This document shows positions 23,138 through 34,514 of a DNA stretch of 64,000 bases, one piece after another. The notes beneath the pieces are model-generated. The model did no database searches. It was not told the DNA's origin and worked only from the letters and a program-made list of their open reading frames with translations. Source of the stretch: Henckelia pumila (lineage: Eukaryota > Streptophyta > Magnoliopsida > Lamiales > Gesneriaceae); assembly GCF_033568475.1 (NCBI RefSeq), contig NC_133123.1, positions 128,436,930 through 128,500,929 on the forward strand, given 5' to 3'. The position numbers were made by a program, and so were the translations under genes. Every line of letters starts with the position of its first letter. Within the stretch, counting starts at the first letter, position 1.

Positions 23138-25618
23138 ATGAATTTGACTTTCCAACCGCCGCCATTTGTATGGAACAAGCCCGCAAACGTAATTTCATTG
23201 CAAAACCCAATAAGATGCAAGCTCGATATTGGAGATGTAAATTCCACTGCCTACGCTACCGCACTTGACTCCTGCGGCTGCATAAGATTTGGAAAACAGG
23301 TTCACGCCCACTTGCTCAAGAATGGGTTCCACAGGCGAGAGTTTGTTGGGACCAAACTGATGCAAATGTATGGGAGATATGGTTGTCCCCAGTATGTCGT
23401 TCAAGTGTTTGACAAAATGCCCGAGAGGAACTTGTACACATATACAGCGATCCTCAACCTATTTTTAGATAATCAGCTCTTTCAAGAAGCTTTTATTTAT
23501 TTTGAGGAGTTGCTGTTCCAGGATGTTGAGTTGGAGTTTTTCGTCTTCCCGGTGGCGTTGAAGATATGCGGGGAATACGGAGGGGTCGAATTGGGGAGAC
23601 AGTTACACGGGATGGTGTTGAAAAATGGAGTGTTTTCTCATATTTATGTTGGGAATTCGTTGATTGATATGTATGGAAAATGTGGGAGTTTGGACGACGC
23701 CAAGAGGATTTTGAGTCAAATGTCGACAAGGGATTGTGTTTCCTGGAATTCAATGGTTACTGCCTGTGCTGCTAATGGGATGGTGTTTGAAGCAATGGAG
23801 TTTTTGGAAGTGATATCGAGGGAGAGTGACTCGACACCAAACCTTGTTTCTTGGAGTGCCTTGATTAGTGGGTTTGCTCAGAACGGATACGACCAGCAAG
23901 CTCTTGATTTACTGTACAAAATGAGGGCTTCGGGATGTGATCCGAATGCACGTACATTAGCAAGTGTCCTTCCAGCCTGCGCAAGATTGAAAAAATTGAG
24001 ATTGGGGAAAGAAATCTACGGATACATAACAAGACATGGGTTTATGTCTAGTCCTTATGTTGTTAATGGATTGGTTGATCTTTACAGGAGGATTGGCGAT
24101 ATGGAAAGTGCTTACAAGATCTTTTTGAAGTTTTCAGTGAGAGATGAGGTATCTTATAATACTATGATAGCAGGGTATTGTGATAACGGGTTGATTCTAA
24201 AGGCAAAAGAGCTATTTGATGAAATGGAATGTGAAGGTGCAAGGAAGGATTTGATTTCTTGGAACACTATGATTTCGGGGTTCGCAGATAATTTCAGATT
24301 CACAGAGGCTTTGAGAATGTTCATAGAATTAATACAGAAGGGAGAAGTTGAAGCAGATACATTTACCTTGGGGAGTGCTCTTGGAGCTTGCGCTGACACG
24401 GAATCTCTGATATTAGGTAAAGGGATTCATTCATATTGCATCATCAAAGGCCTCGAGTCAAATCTGTTTGTGAGTGGAGCATTAGTAGACATGTACTGCA
24501 GATGCCAGGAACTGGAATCTGCAGAAATAGCCTTACAGCGGGCACAGGAAAGAGATATAGTGATATGGAACGCTTTAATTTCGGGTTATTCTCGATGCAA
24601 CCAGATGGAAAATATGCAAAACTGTCTGCAACAGATGAGAGCCGATGGATTTGAGCCTAATGTATATACGTGGAATGGAATAATTGCAGGATATGTGGAG
24701 AACGACCACCATGAGTTGGCTCTGCAGTTGTTCTCTGAGATGCAGGCTTCAAAAGTGAAACCTGATTTATATACGGTTGGTATAGTTTTACCTGCATGCT
24801 CAAGGTTAGCCACGATCCAACGGGGCAAGCAAATTCATGCTTATGCTATCAGATGTGGATTTGAATCAGATGCTTATATTGTGGCAGCTCTGATAGATAT
24901 GTATGCCAAGTGCGGTACGATCAACCGTGCAAAACTAGTTCATGCAAGGACGAACGGAAGAAGCTACAATTTGGTAACCCAAAATGCGATGCTAAATGCA
25001 TATGCAATGCATGGACATGGAGAGGATGGGATTGCTCTCTTCCGTGACATGCTGATGGATGGTTGTACACCAGACAATGTGACTTTCCTAGCTGTTCTTT
25101 CGTCATGTGTTCATGCAGGAGCAGTGGATACAGGAGTAGAGTTCTTTGATTTGATGGGGAACTATGCTGTTACACCGACCTTAAAACATTATACATGTAT
25201 GGTTGACCTCCTAAGTCGTGCTGGCCAGCTCAAACAAGCTTGCAAAGTGATCGAGAGCATGCCTATGGATCCGGATACGGTGCTTTGGGGTGCCTTGCTA
25301 AACGGTTGTGTTATTCATGGGGATGTGAATCTAGGCGAAATGGCAGCATCTAAGCTTTTCGAGTTGGAACCAAATAATTCAGGGAACTATGTGATGCTTG
25401 CAAATCTATATGCTTCTACTGCTAGATGGCATCAACTTAAAAAAATAAGACAGCATATGAAGGATGAACAGCTGCAAAAGAATCCAGGATGCAGTTGGAT
25501 TGAGGATAAAGATGAAACTCATGTGTTTATGGCATGTGACTTGTCTCACGAAAGAGCAAAAGAGATTTATGATGTTTTGGATAATTTAACAGCACAGATG
25601 AGATTGAAACAGGTTTAG
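23138..25618 (+). CDS. Pentatricopeptide repeat protein, PLS class with E domain, no intron
   Basis: A single uninterrupted frame of 826 codons runs from ATG 23138 to TAG 25616-25618. The N-terminus (about 40 residues, few acidic) fits an organelle transit region. From about residue 50 on, tandem PPR motifs of about 35 residues run through the protein, with characteristic pieces such as [42 protein letters not shown] and [10 protein letters not shown]. After the last repeat comes an E domain ending at [17 protein letters not shown] and a short tail. No DYW deaminase domain is present. PLS-class proteins bind single organellar RNAs, one base per repeat, and many specify C-to-U editing sites with a partner DYW protein. 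Being intronless is normal for the family. The target RNA cannot be read off by eye. It is convergent with the next gene, with 140 bp between stop codons. Confidence 0.93.
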   Translation: MNLTFQPPPFVWNKPANVISLQNPIRCKLDIGDVNSTAYATALDSCGCIRFGKQVHAHLLKNGFHRREFVGTKLMQMYGRYGCPQYVVQVFDKMPERNLYTYTAILNLFLDNQLFQEAFIYFEELLFQDVELEFFVFPVALKICGEYGGVELGRQLHGMVLKNGVFSHIYVGNSLIDMYGKCGSLDDAKRILSQMSTRDCVSWNSMVTACAANGMVFEAMEFLEVISRESDSTPNLVSWSALISGFAQNGYDQQALDLLYKMRASGCDPNARTLASVLPACARLKKLRLGKEIYGYITRHGFMSSPYVVNGLVDLYRRIGDMESAYKIFLKFSVRDEVSYNTMIAGYCDNGLILKAKELFDEMECEGARKDLISWNTMISGFADNFRFTEALRMFIELIQKGEVEADTFTLGSALGACADTESLILGKGIHSYCIIKGLESNLFVSGALVDMYCRCQELESAEIALQRAQERDIVIWNALISGYSRCNQMENMQNCLQQMRADGFEPNVYTWNGIIAGYVENDHHELALQLFSEMQASKVKPDLYTVGIVLPACSRLATIQRGKQIHAYAIRCGFESDAYIVAALIDMYAKCGTINRAKLVHARTNGRSYNLVTQNAMLNAYAMHGHGEDGIALFRDMLMDGCTPDNVTFLAVLSSCVHAGAVDTGVEFFDLMGNYAVTPTLKHYTCMVDLLSRAGQLKQACKVIESMPMDPDTVLWGALLNGCVIHGDVNLGEMAASKLFELEPNNSGNYVMLANLYASTARWHQLKKIRQHMKDEQLQKNPGCSWIEDKDETHVFMACDLSHERAKEIYDVLDNLTAQMRLKQV

Positions 25619-25758
25619 CATATGGCTCAATGCTGCAAATATTCTGTACAAAATGTAATATAGCAGCACATAATCACTCACAGTGTGGGTGACATGAACA
25701 TGCTCATGAGAGTTGTATCAATTTTAAATTTCTAACAGCTCCATTACTGAGTTTGCAT

Positions 25759-28231
25759 TCAGTAAAGATCAACTGACTCGAGCACCCTTCTAGCTTGAAT
25801 ATGCAAAGCTGTCAATCTTTCCTCTGGATCCAGGGTCGATCCGAATTGACTTGCTGCCCATATTAAGGAGGCAGATTTTTCCCCCAGGAATCGCCTGATG
25901 TCCTCGTGTATTGTGACCATGGGAGGTGTTTCTCTTCCATTTAGATGCCCAATGAGGAGCAACAGAAACTCCCCACATTTCAGCCTGATTAAATAACCAT
26001 ACCATCAGACAAGAGAGTGAGGAGAGAGAGGAGAGGTACATGCAAGAATACAAACATAATGGAATTCAAATTGCAGAAGCCAACAGGCAACACCAAGTGT
26101 GTTAGAAATTGAAGATATATCATGGAACAAGTATACCTTAGATTTTCATCCACTTGTTTATCTCTAATAAGCATTGTAACTTCCTCGATGCCGTTGCATT
26201 CCTCAAAGTCCTGGTGTGTAATCAAGCGATAAACATCAATGATGACGCTTTCGAATGTCCATTTTGAAAAGAACATAGCGTGGATGAAAGACTACAAATG
26301 AAATTATTTATGAAACAGAATTTCGCAACCATTTTTGTGTGACATAATGAGACCTACCATTTGATTGGAAGAAGAATCTAGCATAATTGCTATGAAAGCA
26401 TCCAGGCATGCACCTTGCTCAAGTACTCCACGAGTTGACAATATATTCATCAAAACCTGATCAATGGTTGATAAAAACCAAGTAAAATCTGGCGAGCGCA
26501 GAAAGATCAAGTTTGTGTGAAACACCAAAATAACTAAAACGATACGCAAAACGTAAAGAATAGTATTGAATTATAACTATAAGTTGTAAAAATATAGGTG
26601 GCTTTCTCCAACTATTCTTAGGTTTTTCCTTCTCTGCGAAGGATAATATAAGTAAACACAATTCACATGTTTTATGTACTTTTCAAAACATTGACAACCC
26701 AAACGCAATGCAGAAGATAAAGTCATGGATACGTTCACTTCTTAATTTTCATAAAATGTGTGCTAAGAACCAAACAGTTAGAACGGGTGTTTTTCAGCAT
26801 TCTAACTGTCGCTGGACAAATAACCAGACCAATACAAAAAATATCTTCTATACACATACAGTTATCGCCTTGTGTTGATGAGCTGAGATTGCACTCTCGC
26901 CATGAAGAAGACAGCATCCTTCAAGAACTCGTAGTGCAAGAGCCACTTCAGCATCAGTCGAAGGACTGGTTATCTTCATAGGTTCAACAGTAAATATGTG
27001 ATCCAAACTTGTCACTGTCTGATCTTCTATCTCTTTAAGAGAATGTTGAAACAGAACAGGAACCACTGTAACATGCACAATACCAGCCACACACAAATTC
27101 TAGTTACTTGAAGAATATAATAATATATTACTTGAGTTCTGATACATCAAATCAAAATTACTCCCGGTGTTATTATTTGAGAACAACATCATGATAAATT
27201 GCCAGTCCATATAATGCAGTTCTACAAGAGAAACATCACCTTTTGAATCCATGAAAGCAAATTCAAGGACATAATATCCAAGGTTTTTTTTTCGATTAAA
27301 ATAAATGGAGCATTCTTTAAAATTATGGCTTACATAAAAAATAAAAGAAGCTAATACATTAAATAAATATCTCTAAAGTTCATTCGTTCACTCCTTATGC
27401 TACATATTTTCTTTTAAGTTCAGCCTAAAATATAAATGAACAGACAAAATGTAAATGAACAGATACTCTTAGCCAAACAAGATAATTATGCAATATAGGA
27501 AACACTTGCGTTTTGCGGCAGTCGAGGTTCCAATATTTAGCTCCATCAATTACAGCGCTGAAATGGGATAAAATTAATCAAAACAATGATTATATCTCCT
27601 AAGATCTGGGTTCACTGCCTACAGTATAGATGATGAAGTACAGCAGAAATGTAAAGCAACTCGAGCTTGTTTGAGTTTAATTCTATGCCAATCAAATCAA
27701 GGAAGCACAAAGTTTCAATTTCGATACGAAATTCAAACGTGGCCAGAAGATTCACCAAATCGTATGGTTCACGATCACAGAGAATCCACCACCGTTGATT
27801 GAACTCCAATAGGCATGCTAATACGATGAACCGACAAACATAAACCAGTAAAATACATTAATCTCAAATTTGAATTGCTGCCACATGATCATAATAAGTT
27901 ATTAAAAACTTCTAGAAAAGCACAAAATAGCGGCAAATAAATGAAAATTACCCTGGAGTTCAGGAATGGATTGCGAGTGACGAAACAGATCGATCGTATT
28001 ATCCGACTCCGCAACGGATCGGAGGAACTTGAGAATGCTACGGAGACCGAGAATACGAAGGAACGAAAACTCCGCGCGCGCTTCGCGTAGCCCGGTTCGG
28101 AGCGCGAGCGTCACCTCTCTGTATAGTCTCTGCTTGTCCAGCGATTTCACGAGCTCAAGTACCGGCGATTGAGGCTCGGCTTCCGACTCCGCGGTCAAGC
28201 TTTCGCTCCAAAACGGCTTCTTCAGGTACAT
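25759..28231 (-). CDS. Cdc14/SIN-component-like helical-repeat protein
   Basis: Read on the minus strand, exons are 28231-27952, (optional 27817-27623), 27065-26860, 26456-26358, 26210-26137 and 25984-25759, with GT-AG introns and matching phases. Without the optional 195-nt exon the product is 294 residues, with it 359. The N-terminal half has LRSILKFLRSVAESD. Downstream motifs are ALALRVLEGCCLLH, MNILSTRGVLEQGACLDAF, the ECNGIEEV...DKQVDENLR segment, and a conserved end, SQFGSTLDPEERLTALHIQA. These match my memory of plant proteins annotated as cell division control protein 14, SIN component (PF08045), an armadillo-like fold. The yeast namesake works in septation signalling. A plant role is not established and should not be assumed. 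The start is the first ATG of exon 1. Confidence 0.8.
27623..27817 (-). other. Candidate cassette exon of the Cdc14-like gene
   Basis: Between an AG acceptor (27819-27818) and a GT donor (27622-27621) lies an open frame of exactly 195 bases, entered and left in the same phase as the flanking exons. It encodes a plausible globular segment (for example EFNQRWWILCDREPYDLVNL). Exon 1 also joins the next exon in frame without it, so it may be constitutive or skipped. Confidence 0.55.
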
Positions 28232-29180
28232 TATTATTATTACTAGACACTGCGGCCGGCCTCTGAGCTGCGCCGGGAGACCGGAGTCGCTTTGGCTATT
28301 AACTTTAGGAGGTTTAAAAAACGCTACTCAAATTTGTCGTTGGAAACGCGACTACGCGAGTACCGTTGGGATTGGGGAGATCTTTAGGAGCCCGTTGGAA
28401 CAGATCAGAGACGTGTGTGGGGTAGGCTCGCCTAGCCATATGAAATAGGTGATTGGATTGGCAGTTTTCCACGTTTAAAAATGGTGGGCCTGCCCACTTT
28501 ATCTCCGCTAATATTGGATCGCAGTGAGTTACGATTAGCACGTCCCAATGAGTCAAATTATACATAAACTCGTCATATTTGTCGATCAAGTCACCTAAAA
28601 CAGATGGATTGAGTTGATATTTCCAAACCTGTCTAAAAGGCTAGCCCACCCCGTCCCGCTCCTCCTAATGGGGTGTTGCTATAAGTTGTGGCTAGCCTAT
28701 CTCACATTCTCACTATCTGTTTCGACAGTTCTAGTAAAATATTGGGTCTGAACAATTATGCATAAGATAACATAAAGTATTATGACATTGGATCAAATTT
28801 AGGGTATTGTCTCAAAAGATAACAAGGAATAAATCGTTGTTGCTACTAACGCTCCATATTTCCACTTAACAACTTCTTTAAATATGGAATAAATTAGCTT
28901 TCGAAAGAAATATATATGGAATAAATTATTGGAATTTATTTTTAGTTCTAATAAAATAATTTGTTTTGTTTTTTGTCTATTTTTAGTTTAGAAACTGAAA
29001 TGTCCGTTGAGGTAACAATGTGTTTAGGTGCGTTTATCTTTGTTTTCAAACCATTTCGAAACAATATGTTGAATAATGATGAATACTTTCCACTAAAAAT
29101 AATTTCAAACCATTGCTTTATGCATCATCTCCAAGATCCAATACAAGCAATTTATCAAAACGAACAAAAGAAACGAATCA
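28232..29180. other. Intergenic between two minus-strand genes
   Basis: The first 100-200 bases upstream of 28231 are GC-richer and should hold the promoter of the Cdc14-like gene. The segment from 28720 to 29180 is AT-rich and includes the 3' UTR of the U-box gene. No other gene is seen. Confidence 0.6.
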
Positions 29181-32100
29181 TCAGAAAAAAGTTGACTGTT
29201 CCTGCAGTACACCCACCTGAACCAGTATTTGGGCAGCCAAAGATTTTGCCCTGCTACTCCCCCGCTGAGTGATTTCCACTAGAAACATCTCTGCAGATTT
29301 CCCATACTTGGTTCTGAATTCAACGAGTCTAAATATTTGCTGCAATGCACCGAGTGCTTTTTCTTGCATACTCGAGCTAGACGAATCCAAAGTCTTGATT
29401 ATTTTAGGTACCACGCCAGCTTCATCAAGAATCTTGGATCCATGCTTCAGGTTTTCGCCATCAACTACCAATGTTAAAATCGCGTCTAAGGCAGATTCAC
29501 GAGCTCCGGTATCCGATTCATCCATAACAAGCAGAAGGGGTCTCACAGCATTAGCCTCTAAAAGGCAGAATGATGACTCGATGGTACAAATCCCACAATG
29601 TAAAGGACATTTAGTTTCTGGAGACTTGAAGCAAAAACTGAAGAAAAGACCCTTTTTCTCCCGGAATGTCAACTTGCTCGTGTTTTCCGACAACTGTTTC
29701 AGCGTGACAGCGACATTTTGTTTCGTGCAAGAAGTTCCGGATGCCAGTAGTGACACCAGATCAGGAATGATTCCTGATTCTGCTACCTTTCTTTGGCATT
29801 CAAGATTAGAGGGAACTGTGAAACGACATAGGCATTCGGTAGCGTTTTCTATGATCCCTTTCTTATCTGAAGCGTGATTGCTTCTGCAAGTGAGGCAATC
29901 AACAATGGCTTCTAGAGCTCCAAGTTCCAGAAGATTCTGAGATGTCTGAGGATCGCGTGGGAGACGAGAGATTATGCCCACTGCAGCAGATAATTCTTCT
30001 TCATTAGTGGGATTTCTGATTATAGTGACCAAAGTGCTAATGCATTTCTTGTTTGTATGCTCCGAGAACGTTGAATGGTCACCATCTTGAATTAGATAAT
30101 GGAATAATTTTACAGCGTTTTCCCTCAGAGCAAGGTCTTCAACTTCCCATAATTGGATCAGTACTTTGACAGCACTGATCTAGCAAATGGCAAAAAGCAA
30201 GAAAAACGTATCATTAGGTGACTCTTTGGATTCAATTATAACAAGAAATCTTATATTTCAGGTAGAAATGAAAGAAAACGAAGATTGGACAGAGCTGATG
30301 TTACCTGTCTCAGGTTAGTCCTTACAGCAGAACCGGATGACGACTTACACAAAGCTTGGAACGTGAGAAGGAGTGTTAGTTGCATATCAGGTTCAGTTAA
30401 GGAAATAAGAGAGAACAATTTAAAAACATCATCGTCCTTGCTTTCCAAAAGTGAAATCTGATCCTTAAACGCGTCTTGTGTAGTCGTCGAAAAGGCTAGG
30501 TGCATGATCGTTTTCGCCACATTTTCACGGATGTCGGGGAATGACAAGGTGTGATTAAAGAGAAGCTCAAATAATGGATCTTTAGCACCTTCTTTGATTA
30601 GTTGCAGCCCATTCTGTGCCACTCCTGAGAGGTTCTGTAGAGCTTTAACCGCGGCATTTTTCACGTCTATATCACTATGATGAAGCATATTAAGAAGTGG
30701 CTTTAACACCCCGTCTCTAGAAAGACAAAGCTTGTTATGATCAGTCAGTTCAATCTCGGCCAACGTCTCTGCCATAATCACTTGCATACTTGTAGGTCCT
30801 GTACAGATATGTCAACCAAATTAAATTAAACTTTTGAAGCCAACCACGTGAAAACATTTAGTGCCGACAATGTTAAATTGACTCTTAGCATCGAGGGGAC
30901 GTTGGCAGTTCGTGAAGTTCAAATGATACCGAGATGATGTTGAACATATACCTTCACAGAGACGCTGCAATAAAGGTTCAAAATATTTCGCCCCTGCCAT
31001 CTGCACAACATTCTGATCAAGGTATGCTAAGTTGTCCAAAATCTTCTTAGCGTACTCCGAAGCTCGAGTATCATCACTGCTTACTAAAGTGACAAGGAGA
31101 AGTATGCAACCATGCTCACTCCCAATTAGGCCATCAAATCTACTTTTTGACAGTTCCAGAAGCAATTGTAATGCTAATACACTTTCGTCAACCTTACGTG
31201 CAAGAGAACGAACTATGTATTTGATGCTGTGGTTTACATTAGCAATCCTATCCTGATAAAATTATATCAAAGAGGCCGCATTATACTTTTAATTATATCA
31301 AATTTGATTCCAGAACATGTCCTATGATTTTTTAAGGATCAAATACTGAAATAAATGAAAATAACATCTACCTTGTTATCATCTCCATCCTTTGCAAGGG
31401 AGTAAAGAATGGCCAAAGAATGCACTCTAAATTCACTACTTTTCACCGAAAGAAGGCTAGTGAGAATCGGTATATAGTCCTCCATTACGATCCATTCCCT
31501 GTGCAGCTCACTCGTTATGCAATATTCGCGCAGTTTCTTGAGAGCATTAAGCTGTTCGATCTCATCGCTTGACTGGATTTCAGATTTCATGGAAGCTATG
31601 CTGATCATGGTATTTCGTTTTCTCCACTCTTCGATAGATTCTCGAAGTCTTCTGTTTGATCGTAGGGACGATTTACTCAACGAAGTTTTCGTCAATGGGC
31701 AGAAACTTTTCCCTTCCCCCAACCATTTCTCAATTGCTTCTCTCTCAAAGGTCTGCCCAGAAGAAGTCTCCACAGGATCCAGCATGACATCACCGGTTAT
31801 CGGACAGTAAAATGACAGGAGAGGTTCTAATTGCTGACTCCCTAATGAGTCACGTTTTGTAAAATACTTTGTCTTCTTTTCTTTAGGGGTCATGACTATA
31901 TCAGCCTTTCCTAGCAGTAAAATGATTTGTTCCATCCATAAAGCCTCTGCCCTCGATTCGAGGCAGTCTATCTCGCCCTTGAAACTTTCCAGTACTGTCT
32001 TTAGTTCCTCATTTTCGTTTGAGATTCCTATATACCCACAGATACCATTCAGCAAATCACTTGCATAGGAACTATCAACGTTCCGCTCTTCTATACCCGT

Positions 32101-32571
32101 TTCTATTTTCTGCAAGATTTCTTCCTCTACTGCTGGTACTAGATACCGGGTATTCTCCATATCTTTGCACAGATTCAAAATCCGATCATTTGTTTCAGAC
32201 GAAACCTCCAAAGTTCCTGAACTGAATATGCTCATAACTCGACCAATATTGTTAGTACTTTTCTCTATTTCCTTTGTGATCCTCCTACAACTTAGTAGGA
32301 GATAGATTATATTCCGCTTGCTGCATTCCGCAGAAACATGCTTTGCAGACTTTATTTCCAGTTTAAGATTTGCAATAGCATTGTCAAACGAATCAAGATT
32401 TTGCACTTTGAACTTGGACAACTCACGCAGAAAAATTGCTGTTTTCTCCAAGAAAACAGAGTATTTCTTGAAATTCTCCTTCTGAATATGGACTTTTCCG
32501 GCAGCAACTACTGCTCCATATATTGATCGTGCAATATCAACAAGAATATCAGCACGGTCACTTCTTTCCAT
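29181..32571 (-). CDS. U-box / armadillo-repeat E3 ubiquitin ligase, PUB43/44-like
   Basis: Coding exons on the minus strand are 32571-31372, 31252-30952, 30798-30305 and 30179-29181. All introns are GT-AG in matching phase, and the product is 997 residues. The N-terminal region (about 1-250) is the helical UND-type domain. The U-box lies at about residues 255-330: FYCPITGDVMLDPVETSSGQ, then FEREAIEKWLGEG and CPLTKTSL. It binds the E2 enzyme. The C-terminal two thirds are armadillo repeats (for example VKNAAVKALQNLSGVAQNG and ENVAKTIMHLAFS) that bind the substrate. The architecture and length match plant PUB43/44-like proteins, some of which control senescence and immunity; the substrate here is unknown. 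The start is the first in-frame ATG; the frame is open for four codons upstream but without ATG. Confidence 0.9.
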
Positions 32572-33240
32572 TTTAAGATACAAACTATCAAATCTCTAAT
32601 CAATATATTTCCTCAATCTTCCCTCAACCTCTCAGTCTCACAATGATATCAATTTTCCCAGGATTTTTTTCAAGCCTACATCAGATACATTATAGTAAGA
32701 TTCATATTATGTACGTAGATATGAGCTAAAATACAACAAAGGAGAAGACATAATTTTCTTCAAAGAATAGCAAAGCTCAAAGACATATTATTATACATGT
32801 CTCCCACACGCATATTACATGAAAAATCATGTGCAAACCACCAGGTCTAGCTAGCTAGCTACACCATGTGATTAATTTCCATGTAGTGATATACCTCATT
32901 AAGAGTACTAAGTACTATATATAGAGTGAAACAACAACAGAGGATCTATATTTCAAGAATCGAAGGGTATCTCACTTCGATTCACCACTCTAATCTCCGG
33001 CCACTTAAAATTCTGCCACGAACATGAATATTTTGAAGCTCAAATATGAACATATATAAACGATCGATCATTACCTGTAAATGCGTATGATTTCGATTCT
33101 TGTCTCTGAATTATGCTTCTGGCTTCGATTTTCAGCCTTCCTGAGGTTGAATTATCTCTGAGAATGGTAGACGCAGCTTCCCCACGTATCGTTTTGGTCA
33201 TGAACAAGTCCATGGAGTCAACGGATGAGTAAAAAGCGGG
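32572..33240 (-). promoter_or_regulatory. Probable spliced 5' leader of the U-box gene
   Basis: On the minus strand, a segment from about 33220 to a good donor (ACAG|GTAATG at about 33075) is open from an ATG (MDLFMTKTIRGEAAST...). An intron from there to just upstream of 32571 would make it a 5' UTR exon or an alternative N-terminal exon. Only the donor site and the position support this. A GAACGATACGTGGGG-like segment and the GC-richer composition mark it off from the AT-rich flanks. Confidence 0.4.
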
Positions 33241-33283
33241 GCGATTCTTTTGTCGGGATAGCGTCTTCCGCTTAGCCTTAAAA

Positions 33284-33326
<43 letters not shown>

Positions 33327-34514
33327 TAAAGAAAGAAAGCGTCTTCTGCTAGAAAGAGCAATTGTTGATGAAATTTACACATAAAGCCAAGTTTAAACAT
33401 TTTTTTTTTTTTTTTGGGAAATCATGCTGCTCTGCCCTCTTTTCGGTATTGTCTGTGCTACCACATAGACAATGTCCATATACTGCCTGAACCGTTAGAT
33501 CTTCATTCGAGTACTATTCGAATGAGGTAGCATATTAAACAAAATCTCTCTTGTCATATAAAAAATGAATGTGAAAAAATATGGAAATGTCCCAAAAATA
33601 ATTTATTAAATTTATTCTAAGAAGATTTAATCAAAAGAGAATTGTTCAAATCCACGTGTATATACAACTCTTAAAATTTAATCCAATCGACATGAAATAT
33701 CTAACACACCACCAAAGCTTTTTATGTTCATAAATGAACATCTCGAGCGTGATTGCAAGAAATTTTCAAGACATCATCACATAGCAAGTGGATGGTCCAT
33801 AAATACTGTCTAACATATATCGGTAGTCCTGATACTAGATCAATCGAAGGATTATCCAAATCCAAGATGATCTCCACCAAGTTCATAATATTCTTGACAT
33901 GATCCACTGAACCTGAATACATAGACAATAAAGAAAACCGAAAGAACTCGAGTCAAGTTAGAAAAGAAAACAAGAAATCCGGAATAGGTGCATGAAACTG
34001 AAACTCACTGCATTGCAAACCCGCAGAGGGTAGGTTGTGCAGAGAAGCATACAAGAGTGATATTGATTCGGCTCATGGATCTGATCGATTCAAAGGGAAA
34101 TGGGTGAGCATGAGCCAGAAACAATATCACACCATGTTTACTCCTCTGAATGGAAAATGGATTTAATTGATTTGAATGTCGTATTGTCTCCTTATTTATA
34201 GGGAAAGGGGATGTGTACAGGTGGCGAACTTCCATGCATAATAAGCATCTCGAATATATTTTATTTTTTACGTGTTAAATTATATTCATATCTTTAATTA
34301 ATTGTTAAGTATCCTTTACTTTATAATTTATTTATTCCAATTTTACACGCACACACATATGATACATATTTTTTTATGCAAAAAATTTTATGGTCGTCTC
34401 ATAAATCATTTTTATGAGAAAATTTTTGAATTCGAGCTGATTCATAAAAAATATTACGTTTTTATGTCAAAAATATTAATTTTACGACAAATATAGATCA
34501 GATCGATTCTTCTC
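33241..34514. other. Intergenic with TAA microsatellite
   Basis: An AAT trinucleotide run spans about 33281-33324 and a poly-T run lies near 33400. On the minus strand a CCTATAAATAAGG TATA-like element at about 34192-34204 precedes 450 bp of less AT-rich sequence (34190-33730) without a convincing frame, which may be a non-coding transcript. TTCTC at 34510-34514 is the left target duplication of the solo LTR. Confidence 0.5.

Noticed and set aside
27492..27555. Second possible extra exon of the Cdc14-like gene (AVIDGAKYWNLDCRKT)
   Set aside because: The acceptor is good, but no donor returns to the phase needed by the next exon, and entry from the GT-spliced upstream exon gives an early stop.
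29269..29877. 202-codon frame on the plus strand
   Set aside because: Antisense shadow of the last exon of the U-box gene, whose minus-strand reading shows clear ARM repeats.
33728..34235. Two short minus-strand frames downstream of a TATA-like element
   Set aside because: They are short, share no frame and show no domain. Kept only as a note on a possible non-coding transcript.
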